NCBI GenBank assembly: GCA_007125435.1
Contig: SLDF01000273.1
Coordinates: 1-10,512 of the forward strand
Length of the DNA: 10,512 nt
Source: Saprospiraceae bacterium
Lineage (GTDB): Bacteria > Bacteroidota > Bacteroidia > Chitinophagales > Saprospiraceae
Direction of reading: 5' to 3'
Each line of letters starts with the position of its first letter. The first letter of the stretch is position 1. Below are positions 1-7,727 of the stretch, piece by piece. Made by a program: the position numbers and the translations under genes. A model generated the notes under the pieces. The model searched no databases, was not told where the DNA came from, and worked only from the letters and a program-made list of their open reading frames with translations.

Positions 1-160
1 ATGTCGTTTTTTCGGGTATTGCATCAGCGATGTGTAAGGGTGGCGACGCAGGAGCCAGACTCAGCGTAGCAATAGCGAAGCTGAGGCCGACCGTTTAGGG
101 AGCCCTGGAACGTAGCGACCCGCAGGGTGATGCCCAAAGTGACAAAATGAAATACACCCA
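1..160 (+). repeat. Dispersed structured repeat, copy 1
   Basis: This is a non-coding element whose sequence recurs at 7728-7903 (opposite strand) and from 10276. The core is bounded by the inverted pair GCATCA (21-26) and TGATGC (128-133). Inside are a small stem TGGC (41-44)/GCCA (54-57), a stem CTCAGC (60-65)/GCTGAG (80-85) with a 14-base loop, and a stem GGC (85-87)/GCC (102-104) with inner pairs CC (91-92)/GG (98-99). G85 is shared, so one of the two neighbouring stems is a pair shorter. A fourth possible stem, CCCTG (103-107)/CAGGG (123-127), is seen only in this copy. Similarity to copy 2 continues outside the core to base 1 and to about base 160, so the element may start before the window. 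No ORF or known RNA family is recognised. Whether it acts as RNA or as mobile DNA is unknown. Confidence 0.8.
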
Positions 161-244
161 CGATAACAACCTAATGCGACTAAAAACTAAAATCTGTTAT
201 GGGCACTTTGCAAGCTTATTCATCATAATGACGTTAGTAATGCA

Positions 245-252
245 TATATTTG
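245..252 (+). promoter_or_regulatory. Candidate -7 promoter box for the MCE gene
   Basis: TATATTTG fits the Bacteroidota sigma-factor -7 consensus TAnnTTTG and lies 31 bases before the MCE start codon. No good TTG -33 element is found at the usual distance; TTC at 219-221 is the nearest candidate. The call therefore rests on one box only. The rest of 161-283 shows nothing else recognisable. Confidence 0.35.
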
Positions 253-283
253 CCATTCAATCTTAATAAAGAGACTAGATCGC

Positions 284-1336
284 ATGTCAAGAGAAATAAA
301 AATCGGATTACTTACCATTATCGCTTTAATAGGCGCAGTGTGGGGGTATAAGTTCCTCAAGGGGCAAAACCTGCTGAGCAGGTCAAATGTATTTTACGTG
401 GTGTATAAGGATGTGGATAATCTACCGGTATCCTCCCCTGTTTTGGTCAATGGATTGCAGGTGGGTGTCGTACAAGACTTGCACTTGTATGAAAAAGACC
501 CGGACAAGGTCGTGGTGGTATTAGATGTGGATCGCTCTATTCGCGTACCCAGAGACAGCAGGGCTATCATTCAGACGACTAGCTTTCTGGGCAACAAAGC
601 CATTAATCTAGCTTTTGGTACATTATGCTCGGACAACTGCGCTGTGAGTGGTGACACTTTATCCGGCGAATATGCGGGTCTGCTAGAGTCCATGGTACCT
701 AGAGAAACACTGGAAAGCTACTTCATTCTCATCAGAGAAAATATCGGTGGTGTAGTGGATAGCATCGTGACGCGTCTGGAAAATGAAGACCTCGGTCAGG
801 GACAAGTCATAGACGATGTCAGAGCCATCATACACAATATGAAAGAGCTCACAGGTAACCTTAATCAACTGATACATTCATCTTCGAGAAGCTTGGTCAA
901 TATCTCTAAGAATCTGGATTCACTGACTTACGGCCTCAAAGACAATACTGATGACATCAATAGAATGGTAAACAATCTGACGGAAATCAGTGAGCAATTA
1001 GCTTCAATCAATTATGAAGAACTGAGCGATAAGGCAGCTAGTTCTATTGATACGCTAAATGCCACCCTGAATAATCTAAGTCATACCAGCAGTGAACTCG
1101 ATAAGCTGATGACAAAGATAAATAGTGGTGAGGGCACCATCGGTAAAATGATGAATGATGAAGCGCTGTACGAGAACCTGGAAATGACAACCAAGAATCT
1201 GGAACTATTGCTCCAGGACTTCAGACTAAATCCAAAGCGATATGTCAATGTATCGGTCTTTGGCAAGCGGCAGAGGGCTTATGAAGTACCAGAGGATGAT
1301 CCCGCATTCGAGCAAGATAGTACGCAGAAAGATTAA
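284..1336 (+). CDS. MCE/MlaD family lipid-transport protein
   Basis: Proteins with an MCE domain bind lipids and form hexameric rings or tunnels that move phospholipid or other hydrophobic molecules between inner and outer membranes. This 350-residue protein has one N-terminal membrane segment (about residues 7-25) with little before it, so the rest should lie in the periplasm. The MCE domain follows at about 36-113, with the typical VxGxxVGxV pattern (VLVNGLQVGVV) and a FLGNKAINLAFG end. The remainder is mostly helical, with heptad-like NL/SL repeats at about 175-285. It ends in a GEGTIGKMMND...NPKRYVNVSVFGK segment, which I know from Bacteroidota single-gene MCE proteins. Two cysteines in the sequence CSDNC (about 115-119) could form a disulfide. 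No permease (MlaE) or ATPase (MlaF) gene is adjacent. It probably shares a transcript with holA, 30 bases downstream. Exact substrate unknown. Confidence 0.88.
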   Translation: MSREIKIGLLTIIALIGAVWGYKFLKGQNLLSRSNVFYVVYKDVDNLPVSSPVLVNGLQVGVVQDLHLYEKDPDKVVVVLDVDRSIRVPRDSRAIIQTTSFLGNKAINLAFGTLCSDNCAVSGDTLSGEYAGLLESMVPRETLESYFILIRENIGGVVDSIVTRLENEDLGQGQVIDDVRAIIHNMKELTGNLNQLIHSSSRSLVNISKNLDSLTYGLKDNTDDINRMVNNLTEISEQLASINYEELSDKAASSIDTLNATLNNLSHTSSELDKLMTKINSGEGTIGKMMNDEALYENLEMTTKNLELLLQDFRLNPKRYVNVSVFGKRQRAYEVPEDDPAFEQDSTQKD

Positions 1337-1366
1337 TCGTCATTTCATTCACGACATACCAAAAAG

Positions 1367-2374
1367 ATGCCAAGCCAGGATTACGATATTATCATCTCGG
1401 ACATCAAATCAAAGAAGTATGCACCAATTTACTTGCTTCAGGGTGAGGAGCCTTATTTCATAGATGATATAGCCCATCACCTGGAGAAGCATGTTCTCAA
1501 TGAAAGTGAAAAAGCTTTTAACCAAACCATCGTATATGGTGCTGATACCAATGCCGCATACTTGAGAGATACAGCAAGTCGATTCCCTATGATGGCACCC
1601 TATCAATTGATCATAGTCAAGGAAGCTCAAAATATCAAAGATTGGGAAAACCTTGAAAACTATGCCAAACAGCCTCCTAAAAGTACTATACTGGTTCTAT
1701 GCCATAAATACAAAAAGCTGGATGGTAAACGAAAAGTAACCAAACATATCAATGCTAGTGGAGTCCTATTTGAATCAAAAAAAATATATGACAATAAGAT
1801 ACCAGACTGGATAAAGTCCAGACTTACAGCAGTAGGACTCAGTATACAACCTGAAGCGGCATCTCTCATGGCAGAGCACCTTGGAAATGACCTATCCAAA
1901 ATTGCTAATGAACTTGAAAAACTGCACCTGCATATTCCTAAAGGTGAGACGATAGAGCTGAGTCACATCCATAAGCATGTGGGCATCAGCAAAGAATATA
2001 ACATTTTTGAATTACAAAAGGCACTCGGTCAAAAAGATACAGTAAAAGCTCACCAAATTGGTCATTATTTCATCTCGGATCCAAAAAATCATAGCATCAT
2101 TGCCATCATTGCCATATTATACAGCTACTTCTCTAAGGTCTATAAACTACATGCGACCAAAGAGAGTAATAATTATGCATTAGCAAGTTTACTGGGGGTA
2201 AGTCCATTCTTCGTCAATGACTACAAGACAGCGGCAAGAAATTACCCTAAAGCAAAAATAGAGTATATCTTCCACACACTGCTAGAGTATGACCTCAAGG
2301 CAAAAGGCTTTCACGTCGATTATCTCAATAATGAAAACATGCTCAAAGAGTTGATCTTCAAGATACTCCATTAA
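1367..2374 (+). CDS. holA: DNA polymerase III, delta subunit (HolA)
   Basis: HolA is the clamp-loader subunit that opens the beta sliding clamp during chromosome replication. The 335 residues match the usual family size. The N-terminal part has the family opening YAPIYLLQGEEPYFIDDIAHHL (residues about 18-39), followed by the ATPase-like but ATP-independent domain I with FPMMAPYQLIIVKEAQ (about 73-88). The middle shows LMAEHLGNDLSKIANELEKL (about 167-186), the conserved helical segment, and VGISKEYNIFELQKALG (about 205-221). The C-terminal collar domain contains the GxSPFFVNDYKTAARNY stretch (about 277-293), typical of delta subunits. The start follows an A-rich AAAAAG tract. It lies 30 bases after the MCE stop codon and converges on the TolC gene, with only 24 bases between the two stops. 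Confidence 0.93.
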   Translation: MPSQDYDIIISDIKSKKYAPIYLLQGEEPYFIDDIAHHLEKHVLNESEKAFNQTIVYGADTNAAYLRDTASRFPMMAPYQLIIVKEAQNIKDWENLENYAKQPPKSTILVLCHKYKKLDGKRKVTKHINASGVLFESKKIYDNKIPDWIKSRLTAVGLSIQPEAASLMAEHLGNDLSKIANELEKLHLHIPKGETIELSHIHKHVGISKEYNIFELQKALGQKDTVKAHQIGHYFISDPKNHSIIAIIAILYSYFSKVYKLHATKESNNYALASLLGVSPFFVNDYKTAARNYPKAKIEYIFHTLLEYDLKAKGFHVDYLNNENMLKELIFKILH

Positions 2375-2398
2375 CAGCAACTTAATCGAATAAATAAC

Positions 2399-3826
2399 CT
2401 AGTCTGCTATTTTATACAACAGACCAACATCAAAGGCGACTTGATAAGATTGGAGAATTTGCTCCGTTTTCAGTTCTATGAGATTATTCTGCACTTGTAG
2501 GTATTGGAGCTCACGTGTATTGACCAAGAAAACCGAGCTCTCACCCAGACCAAAACGCCTTAGCTCTGCTTCATAAAGCGCTCTTGCCGTCTCTACAATA
2601 CGTTCTGTAATCAGAACCTGTTCCTGGAGATTTTCGTACGCATACATATTGGCTTCATACATATTTCGCAAAAGCGTCATCTCCTCAGTCAGCATTAATT
2701 GGTTTTGAGTCTGGAAGATTTTGAATTGCTCAGTCCTTCCCAAAGCTCTTCTCATGAGTATAGGAAAACTAAAGCCCACACCTACTTGAAAATTATCACT
2801 TAAGAAAGTCTGCTCAAGTGGGGTCATATTCGTATTAAAAAGGAAATTATAGTTAACATCCAATCTTGGCTTTAATTGCTCTCTCTCCCATCTTGTCTGC
2901 ACGCCCAGTCGCTTGGCTTCAAGTTCTAAGAGTTGAATGGTAGGATGATGCTGCATCCAATCCTCATCAGTAAGCAGTTGCAAAATGGCCGGCCGGAATG
3001 CCGCTGCTGATTCAAAAGGGATATCTGTATCAGGGGACTCTAGCGGCACCGGTTGTGCTTCATTATCAAACAAGAATCTTTCTAAATCATTTCGGGCCAC
3101 TTGAAGTCTTACCAATTCCTGTTCGTATTGGAGGGTAATCGTTTGTAATTGCTGGAAGGATTCTACTGTATCGATCGCCGGGCGGTCACCAACTAAAAAT
3201 GCTGATTTTACACCTTCAAAAACTTCTCTGTTATTCTCTAGAACCCCGACTATGAGCTCTAACCTTTTGAGTGTTTTGACCCAATTCCAATAGCTTCTCA
3301 AGCCATTGCTCAACAAATTATTTGCTGCCTCAATAAATTCCACATTTGTCTGATCCCTAAAGATTCTACTCACTGCCAGATCAGTCCTTCTGCGGTCTAT
3401 CATCATCCCTTGCAATAGAGGTAGGTTTACGCCGGCATATACAAGACCATTGGCAGGTGTATTATCTGCCGGGTTGAGGAAATTACCGTTATTTACTTCA
3501 ACACCCCCTATCAAATCCATGCCTAGAAAAGACAAAGGCTGCATGATACCAGCATCAAGCTTATTGTAATAAATGGAATTAGAGAAGTTTTTCCTATAGA
3601 AGTCAGCACCAATAATGGGGTCAAAAAAACCTAGATTAGCTCTTACTTCTTGCCTACCGACCTCCTGAAATAAGTCAGCTCTGAGTATCTGAGGGTGATT
3701 ATTTAAAAGCAAACGGATAAATTGGTCTTCAGTCAATTCATTCAACTGACCAAAGCCAGTAAGTGTACAACTCAACCCAACTATCAATAATAAGATACGC
3801 ATATTCGGTAAGATGACTGTACGCAT
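2399..3826 (-). CDS. TolC family outer-membrane efflux/secretion channel
   Basis: TolC-type proteins form trimeric outer-membrane barrels with a long helical periplasmic tunnel that docks on an HlyD adaptor and inner-membrane transporter. The 475 residues are normal for the family. An N-terminal signal peptide is visible (hydrophobic ILLLIVGLSC at about 11-20) with a likely signal peptidase I site at GFG|Q (26|27). The mature part carries two OEP-type helical repeats, about 35-245 and 275-470, including the FRPAILQLL and LRRFGLGESSVFLVN-type segments that mark tunnel helices and their return turns. The start is ambiguous: Met1 leaves 2 bases after the upstream stop, while Met9 (codon 3802-3800) would give a shorter n-region and a 26-base gap. 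It is the last gene of the exporter operon. No terminator hairpin is seen after it. Confidence 0.9.
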   Translation of the reverse strand: MRTVILPNMRILLLIVGLSCTLTGFGQLNELTEDQFIRLLLNNHPQILRADLFQEVGRQEVRANLGFFDPIIGADFYRKNFSNSIYYNKLDAGIMQPLSFLGMDLIGGVEVNNGNFLNPADNTPANGLVYAGVNLPLLQGMMIDRRRTDLAVSRIFRDQTNVEFIEAANNLLSNGLRSYWNWVKTLKRLELIVGVLENNREVFEGVKSAFLVGDRPAIDTVESFQQLQTITLQYEQELVRLQVARNDLERFLFDNEAQPVPLESPDTDIPFESAAAFRPAILQLLTDEDWMQHHPTIQLLELEAKRLGVQTRWEREQLKPRLDVNYNFLFNTNMTPLEQTFLSDNFQVGVGFSFPILMRRALGRTEQFKIFQTQNQLMLTEEMTLLRNMYEANMYAYENLQEQVLITERIVETARALYEAELRRFGLGESSVFLVNTRELQYLQVQNNLIELKTEQILQSYQVAFDVGLLYKIAD

Positions 3827-3828
3827 AA

Positions 3829-5208
3829 TTATTTAAAACTTTTAATGGGCTTTTTTCTCTTTTCAAGAGCTTTCTTCTTATTCGGGTTTTTAGTGTAGTA
3901 TTCAGGAGGGAATCCATTTAGTACCCGCCATATTTCATACCAAAGTGGCACATCCCCAAGAAGAGCAAAGCCCTTAGCACCTGATCCTACTCTAAGTTCT
4001 TGTGGCCATGGCTTATCGTCAGGGTCAGCTTGTACAAGTATTCTATAGAGGTTGTTTTCATCAGTAAACTTATCGATCGCGATAATCTGTCCACCAAATG
4101 TACCAAAAGAAGTCTGTGGCCAACCGCTAAAAAAGAATGCCGGCCAACCATCAAAAATAAATCTTACCTTATAGCCTATCTTGATCAAAGGTAAGTCAAT
4201 AGGTCTGATCCAAAATGCCACAGCCAAATCATAATTAGAAGGCATGATACTGACCAATGGTTCACCTTCACTGATATTCTCCCCTACCCCTTCGACAATA
4301 GCTTGAGCAATGTAACCGTCTTGAGGTGCGACAACATACCTATAGCCGGATCTAACCTCAAGATTGACTAGCATATTCTTTCTTTGCTCTATGTCAACGT
4401 CTATGTCATACAGAGATATAATAGCGCTTTTCAAGTCGGCATTGGCTTTAGCTATCCGATCCGAGAATTCATTAATTATAGACAAGCGCTCTGCCTGGGC
4501 ATTTAATAAATCATTTTGGCTGATTAACAACTGGTTCTCAGCCCCAATAATTCTTGCTTCTGCTTCCTGCACCCGTATTTTTCGAGTCTCGAGGTCTGTG
4601 AGTGATACAAGCCCTTCCTCGATAAGTCTATTGGATCTCTCAAGTTGCAACTCTGCCACTTCAACCTCTGTTTGAGCTGCTTTAAATCTGATGCTATCTG
4701 AATTAACTTTCAGTTCCGCCTGTCTTATTGTATTTTGTATTTGCTCTAGTCGAATATCCCTTGTTGCCTTCATTGCGGCTATCTGTTCTTCTAGCGCTTT
4801 CACTCTTTGCTGATTAGCCTTATACCCCTCTACTCTTGCTGCAATCTGTCTGTCTGTCCGCGCTATCAAATCAGGGTCAAAGAAGGCATCTAATATCTCC
4901 ACAATCTCCAAAATAGTATCACCCTTGGCTACGAAGTCTCCTTCTCCTGCATACCATTTATTTACCCTACCTGTAATTACTGACTGAATGGTCTGCGGCC
5001 TCTGTTCAGGTCGCACTGTAGTCACCAGACCATCACCCTGAACATTTTGAGTCCAGGGCAGCATCATAAACAACAAAAACAATATAAGGAATATGACCAA
5101 TACCCTTTTTACCGTGGAATAGGTCCTCAAGACCTTTAAATCCTTGAAGGTCTGAAACTGCCCCCGATCGACTTTACCAATAATGGAAACTGGAGATATA
5201 TTCAGCAT
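3829..5208 (-). CDS. HlyD family periplasmic adaptor subunit
   Basis: Membrane-fusion (adaptor) proteins link an inner-membrane exporter to a TolC channel. The 459 residues start with a cytoplasmic tail and a single membrane helix (about 35-51). Next is the first half of a biotinyl-lipoyl-like domain (about 72-105, ITGRVNKWYAGEGDFVAKGDTI), then a long coiled-coil hairpin (about 118-285). The hairpin tip RLIEEGLVSLTDLE (about 194-207) resembles the TolC-contacting tip of other adaptors, although the exact RLS spacing is not kept. The second lipoyl half follows (about 290-322, APQDGYIAQAIVEGVGENISEGEPLV), then a beta-barrel region and a C-terminal VPLWYEIWRVLNGFPPEYY block that I associate with Bacteroidota HlyD proteins. 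The very C-terminus is Lys-rich. Nine bases separate it from the ABC gene and 2 from the TolC gene, so translation is probably coupled. Confidence 0.92.
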   Translation of the reverse strand: MLNISPVSIIGKVDRGQFQTFKDLKVLRTYSTVKRVLVIFLILFLLFMMLPWTQNVQGDGLVTTVRPEQRPQTIQSVITGRVNKWYAGEGDFVAKGDTILEIVEILDAFFDPDLIARTDRQIAARVEGYKANQQRVKALEEQIAAMKATRDIRLEQIQNTIRQAELKVNSDSIRFKAAQTEVEVAELQLERSNRLIEEGLVSLTDLETRKIRVQEAEARIIGAENQLLISQNDLLNAQAERLSIINEFSDRIAKANADLKSAIISLYDIDVDIEQRKNMLVNLEVRSGYRYVVAPQDGYIAQAIVEGVGENISEGEPLVSIMPSNYDLAVAFWIRPIDLPLIKIGYKVRFIFDGWPAFFFSGWPQTSFGTFGGQIIAIDKFTDENNLYRILVQADPDDKPWPQELRVGSGAKGFALLGDVPLWYEIWRVLNGFPPEYYTKNPNKKKALEKRKKPIKSFK

Positions 5209-5217
5209 AGTTTTTTA

Positions 5218-6936
5218 TTATTTAAGCAATTCTTTGAACCAGCCCTTACCCTTTACTTCATCATATGGTCCTATATCCATTAACTCTCCTTTTGACAAGT
5301 ATATTATACTATCGTAATACTTCGCATAAGTGGTACTATTTGAAAGATTAATTACTGTCCAACCATGTTCTCTTTGATGTAAGTACTTTAAGATCTCCAA
5401 GCGCTCTTCTAATTTGATCAAATTGACATTTTCATTTAAAAGAATCAGTCTTGGCGTGTGAACGATACACCTTGCAATCAGTAGTTTTATCTTTGTACTT
5501 TGGGATAATCGCTTGCCCTCAGGCGACAGTAATGTATACAAACCATTTTCAAGACGATCAAGGAAGTTTTGTAGCTTAACTACCTTGATCACCTCTAATA
5601 CCCGCTCCATGCTTACAGGTTTACCCATGGATATATTTTCAAGCAATGTGCCATGAAAAATCGACTCTCTAGCCAAATTATCACCTATTTCATTTCTGAG
5701 TTGCTCTATATTTACATTCCTCAATGACACATCTTCTATCTTTACCGATCCTTCAAACTTACTATACATGCCGACCAGTATATGAAGCAAAGTATGCTTT
5801 CCCGAACCGCTGGAACCGGTTATTAAAACATTTTCGCCCGGAGCTATATCAAAACTTATATCTTTCAAAATATAATGTAGATCTGAAAAAGCAAAGCTCA
5901 AATTCTGAACAGAAACAGACATACCCTTGCCTCCAACTTTGGGTACATCTATACTTCCTTCATTTTCAAGTGGCAAGTCTGTCACATTCCCTATCTTCTC
6001 TAGAGCGGTAAGCATATCATAGATCGAATCAAGACTAAAAATCAACTTCTCTGCATTACTAATCAACAAGATCACAATGATTTCTGCCGCTACAAACTGA
6101 CCTATGTTCATCTGCTGCTCTATGACCAATAAACCTCCTAGTAAAAGGAAAATAGCAGTAATGACAACCTTGAATACAAGGATACTGTAATAATGTCCCA
6201 ATAGACTCCTAAAGTGTGCTTCTCTGGCGTGTAGATAGTTGGATGTGTAGTGGTCTATCTTTTCTAACGGCAACTTGGTGGTACCTGCCAGCTTAAATGC
6301 ATCCATCGTTCTGGCCAACTCTTCAATCCAATGAGCGACCTCATATTTATGTTTACTTTGCTTCAATGCTGTATTGAGACCTCTCGATGAAAAAATCTTA
6401 ACAATAAAACCTACCAACAAAACGGACAATAAGCCAAATAGTATAAAAAATGGGTGATAAAAACACAAGAGTATTAAACCAATAATTATCTGCAAGGATG
6501 AACCTACAAAGTCAATTAAAATTTTTGGCATACCTTTTTGAATGGTTAAGGTATCAAAAAACCTATTCATCAATTCTGGTGCAAAAAACTGCCTCAATTC
6601 CAATGCACTTAACCTCGGCGCTCTGAATGCAAAATCAAAAGAAGATCTGGCAAATACACGCCTCTGTAAAACCTCCACAACAGATATCTGAAGGATCTGC
6701 AAGTAACTATTAATACCGTATCCTGCGACCACTATGAATATTAGCACATAGAATGAAGTCGCCGTCTGACCTGCAACAATTAAATTAATAATAGCTTGTA
6801 TACCAAGTGGGAGTGACAAGCTGACAACTCCAGCAAATAAAGCAAAGATATATAGATTCACCAATGCCTTACGGTCCTGTGTAAGTAGTCGGTAAAATCG
6901 TTCTATGGGCTTTATCTTGCTTTCTTTAACGACCAT
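5218..6936 (-). CDS. ABC exporter subunit (fused TMD-NBD) with degenerate ATPase motifs
   Basis: The 572 residues form a half-transporter of the HlyB/MsbA type without an N-terminal C39 peptidase domain. Membrane segments appear at about 27-53, 60-80, 145-180 and 252-297. The transmembrane domain carries RFFDTLTIQKGMPKILIDF and NIGQFVAAEIIVILLI, segments I associate with the Bacteroidota exporter family found beside HlyD and TolC. The nucleotide-binding domain spans about 343-572. Its motifs are degraded: Walker A is GSSGSGKHT (K380, then His381 where Ser/Thr binds Mg), the Q-loop position is Ala422, the signature is LSQST (477-481), Walker B reads LILLNEN (Asn501, Glu502 kept), the D-loop is lost, and the switch His is Asn533. 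The gene overlaps the TetR gene by 11 bases and lies 9 bases from the HlyD gene. ATP binding or hydrolysis may be weak or absent. Substrate unknown. No frameshift or stop, so it is not an obvious pseudogene. Confidence 0.9.
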   Translation of the reverse strand: MVVKESKIKPIERFYRLLTQDRKALVNLYIFALFAGVVSLSLPLGIQAIINLIVAGQTATSFYVLIFIVVAGYGINSYLQILQISVVEVLQRRVFARSSFDFAFRAPRLSALELRQFFAPELMNRFFDTLTIQKGMPKILIDFVGSSLQIIIGLILLCFYHPFFILFGLLSVLLVGFIVKIFSSRGLNTALKQSKHKYEVAHWIEELARTMDAFKLAGTTKLPLEKIDHYTSNYLHAREAHFRSLLGHYYSILVFKVVITAIFLLLGGLLVIEQQMNIGQFVAAEIIVILLISNAEKLIFSLDSIYDMLTALEKIGNVTDLPLENEGSIDVPKVGGKGMSVSVQNLSFAFSDLHYILKDISFDIAPGENVLITGSSGSGKHTLLHILVGMYSKFEGSVKIEDVSLRNVNIEQLRNEIGDNLARESIFHGTLLENISMGKPVSMERVLEVIKVVKLQNFLDRLENGLYTLLSPEGKRLSQSTKIKLLIARCIVHTPRLILLNENVNLIKLEERLEILKYLHQREHGWTVINLSNSTTYAKYYDSIIYLSKGELMDIGPYDEVKGKGWFKELLK

Positions 6937-7633
6937 TATCTTTTTGTTTTATTGTTGAAATCGCCATCTGATAAAAAAAAAGTTTGATACAAACTGCATC
7001 TTCACCTGTATCTCTATTTGTCAAGGTGGGTAAGTGCCAGGAGAAAAATGTCTGGTGTAATATACCTTCTACTATAGTTGTTCCCATCATCTTGTTGTAT
7101 GGATATGCCGGATTAATCTTATCAAGAAAACCTGTCACACGCTTGCAAACTTGTTTGAAACCCAAATATAAGCCCTCTTTGTTCTCCTGCTCTACTTGTT
7201 TCGTTAAATATGATTTTGATGACTCTGATATTACAATCTTTCGTAGCTTTTCCATATTCAAACTATCCTTATCGAAAGTGAACAAATCATCTGAACATAA
7301 AATGTCTATGACAATCTCCAATTGCTTCTCCGGCTCACTTATATTTGCCGTGTTAAAGATAATAAGGGTCTCTATACAATGCCAGTAATAGGATATAATA
7401 TATAAGAGAAATTTATGTTTATTCTCAAAGTATCTGTAAATCGAGCTTTCTGTTGTCTCCAGTCTGTTAGCTAATTTCTTAAAAGTAAATTGCTCAAGCC
7501 CCATATCATCAATCATCATGACCCCCTCCGATACTATTCGCCTACCCAAATCACTGCTATCAGGGTTCTTAACGAATAGGTTATCGTTGACATTAATCTT
7601 TATATGTGTTCCCAGATGCTCCATATTTAACAA
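6926..7633 (-). CDS. TetR family transcriptional regulator
   Basis: TetR-type repressors bind DNA with an N-terminal helix-turn-helix and release it when the C-terminal domain binds a ligand. This 235-residue protein has the TetR_N domain at about 28-78: RRIVSEGVMMIDDMGLEQFTF, then the HTH KLANRLETTESSIYRYFENKHKFL (about 53-76), which includes the family YRYFxNKxxLL signature. The C-terminal ligand-binding part is helical and not recognisable. About 20 extra residues precede the HTH helices; Met4 is an alternative start. It is the first gene of the exporter operon and overlaps the ABC gene by 11 bases, so the regulator and exporter are made together, which suggests autoregulation. Candidate operator palindromes lie just upstream. 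Ligand unknown. Confidence 0.88.
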   Translation of the reverse strand: MLNMEHLGTHIKINVNDNLFVKNPDSSDLGRRIVSEGVMMIDDMGLEQFTFKKLANRLETTESSIYRYFENKHKFLLYIISYYWHCIETLIIFNTANISEPEKQLEIVIDILCSDDLFTFDKDSLNMEKLRKIVISESSKSYLTKQVEQENKEGLYLGFKQVCKRVTGFLDKINPAYPYNKMMGTTIVEGILHQTFFSWHLPTLTNRDTGEDAVCIKLFFYQMAISTIKQKDNGR

Positions 7634-7639
7634 TATGTT
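7629..7639. promoter_or_regulatory. Short inverted repeat at the TetR gene start
   Basis: AACA-ATA-TGTT is an 11-base inverted repeat that overlaps the TetR start codon region. It is short and AT-rich, so it could be chance. It is noted because TetR proteins often bind such sites near their own start. Confidence 0.2.
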
Positions 7640-7662
7640 GCTTAACGATTATTAGCAGAAAT

Positions 7663-7675
7663 AGTTTACAAAACT
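7663..7675. promoter_or_regulatory. Candidate TetR operator
   Basis: AGTTT-ACA-AAACT is a 13-base inverted repeat with perfect 5-base arms, 30 bases upstream of the TetR start codon. If the -7 box at 7690-7697 is real, transcription would begin near 7683 and the palindrome would lie just downstream of that point, where repressor binding would block transcription. This is inference from position and symmetry alone. Confidence 0.3.
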
Positions 7676-7689
7676 CTTACATCAGATTG

Positions 7690-7697
7690 CAAAACTA
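7690..7697 (-). promoter_or_regulatory. Candidate -7 promoter box for the TetR-exporter operon
   Basis: On the minus strand this reads TAGTTTTG, a match to the Bacteroidota -7 consensus TAnnTTTG, 56 bases before the TetR start codon. I find no clear TTG -33 element at the expected distance, so support is partial. Confidence 0.3.
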
Positions 7698-7727
7698 ATC
7701 AAATTAAAAGTAATACTATTATATCCT

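Noticed and set aside
683..1899. Several short minus-strand reading frames opposite the MCE gene and holA, and a plus-strand frame bridging them
   Set aside because: They are shadow frames of two well-supported genes, with no family likeness.
2402..2424. GTCTG/CAGAC inverted repeat at the end of the TolC gene as a terminator
   Set aside because: A 5-base stem with a 13-base loop inside coding sequence, without a T-tract, is likely chance.
3760..3826. Lipoprotein signal (Cys20) in the TolC protein
   Set aside because: The residues before Cys20 (G-L-S) do not fit a standard lipobox, and a GFG|Q signal peptidase I site fits better.
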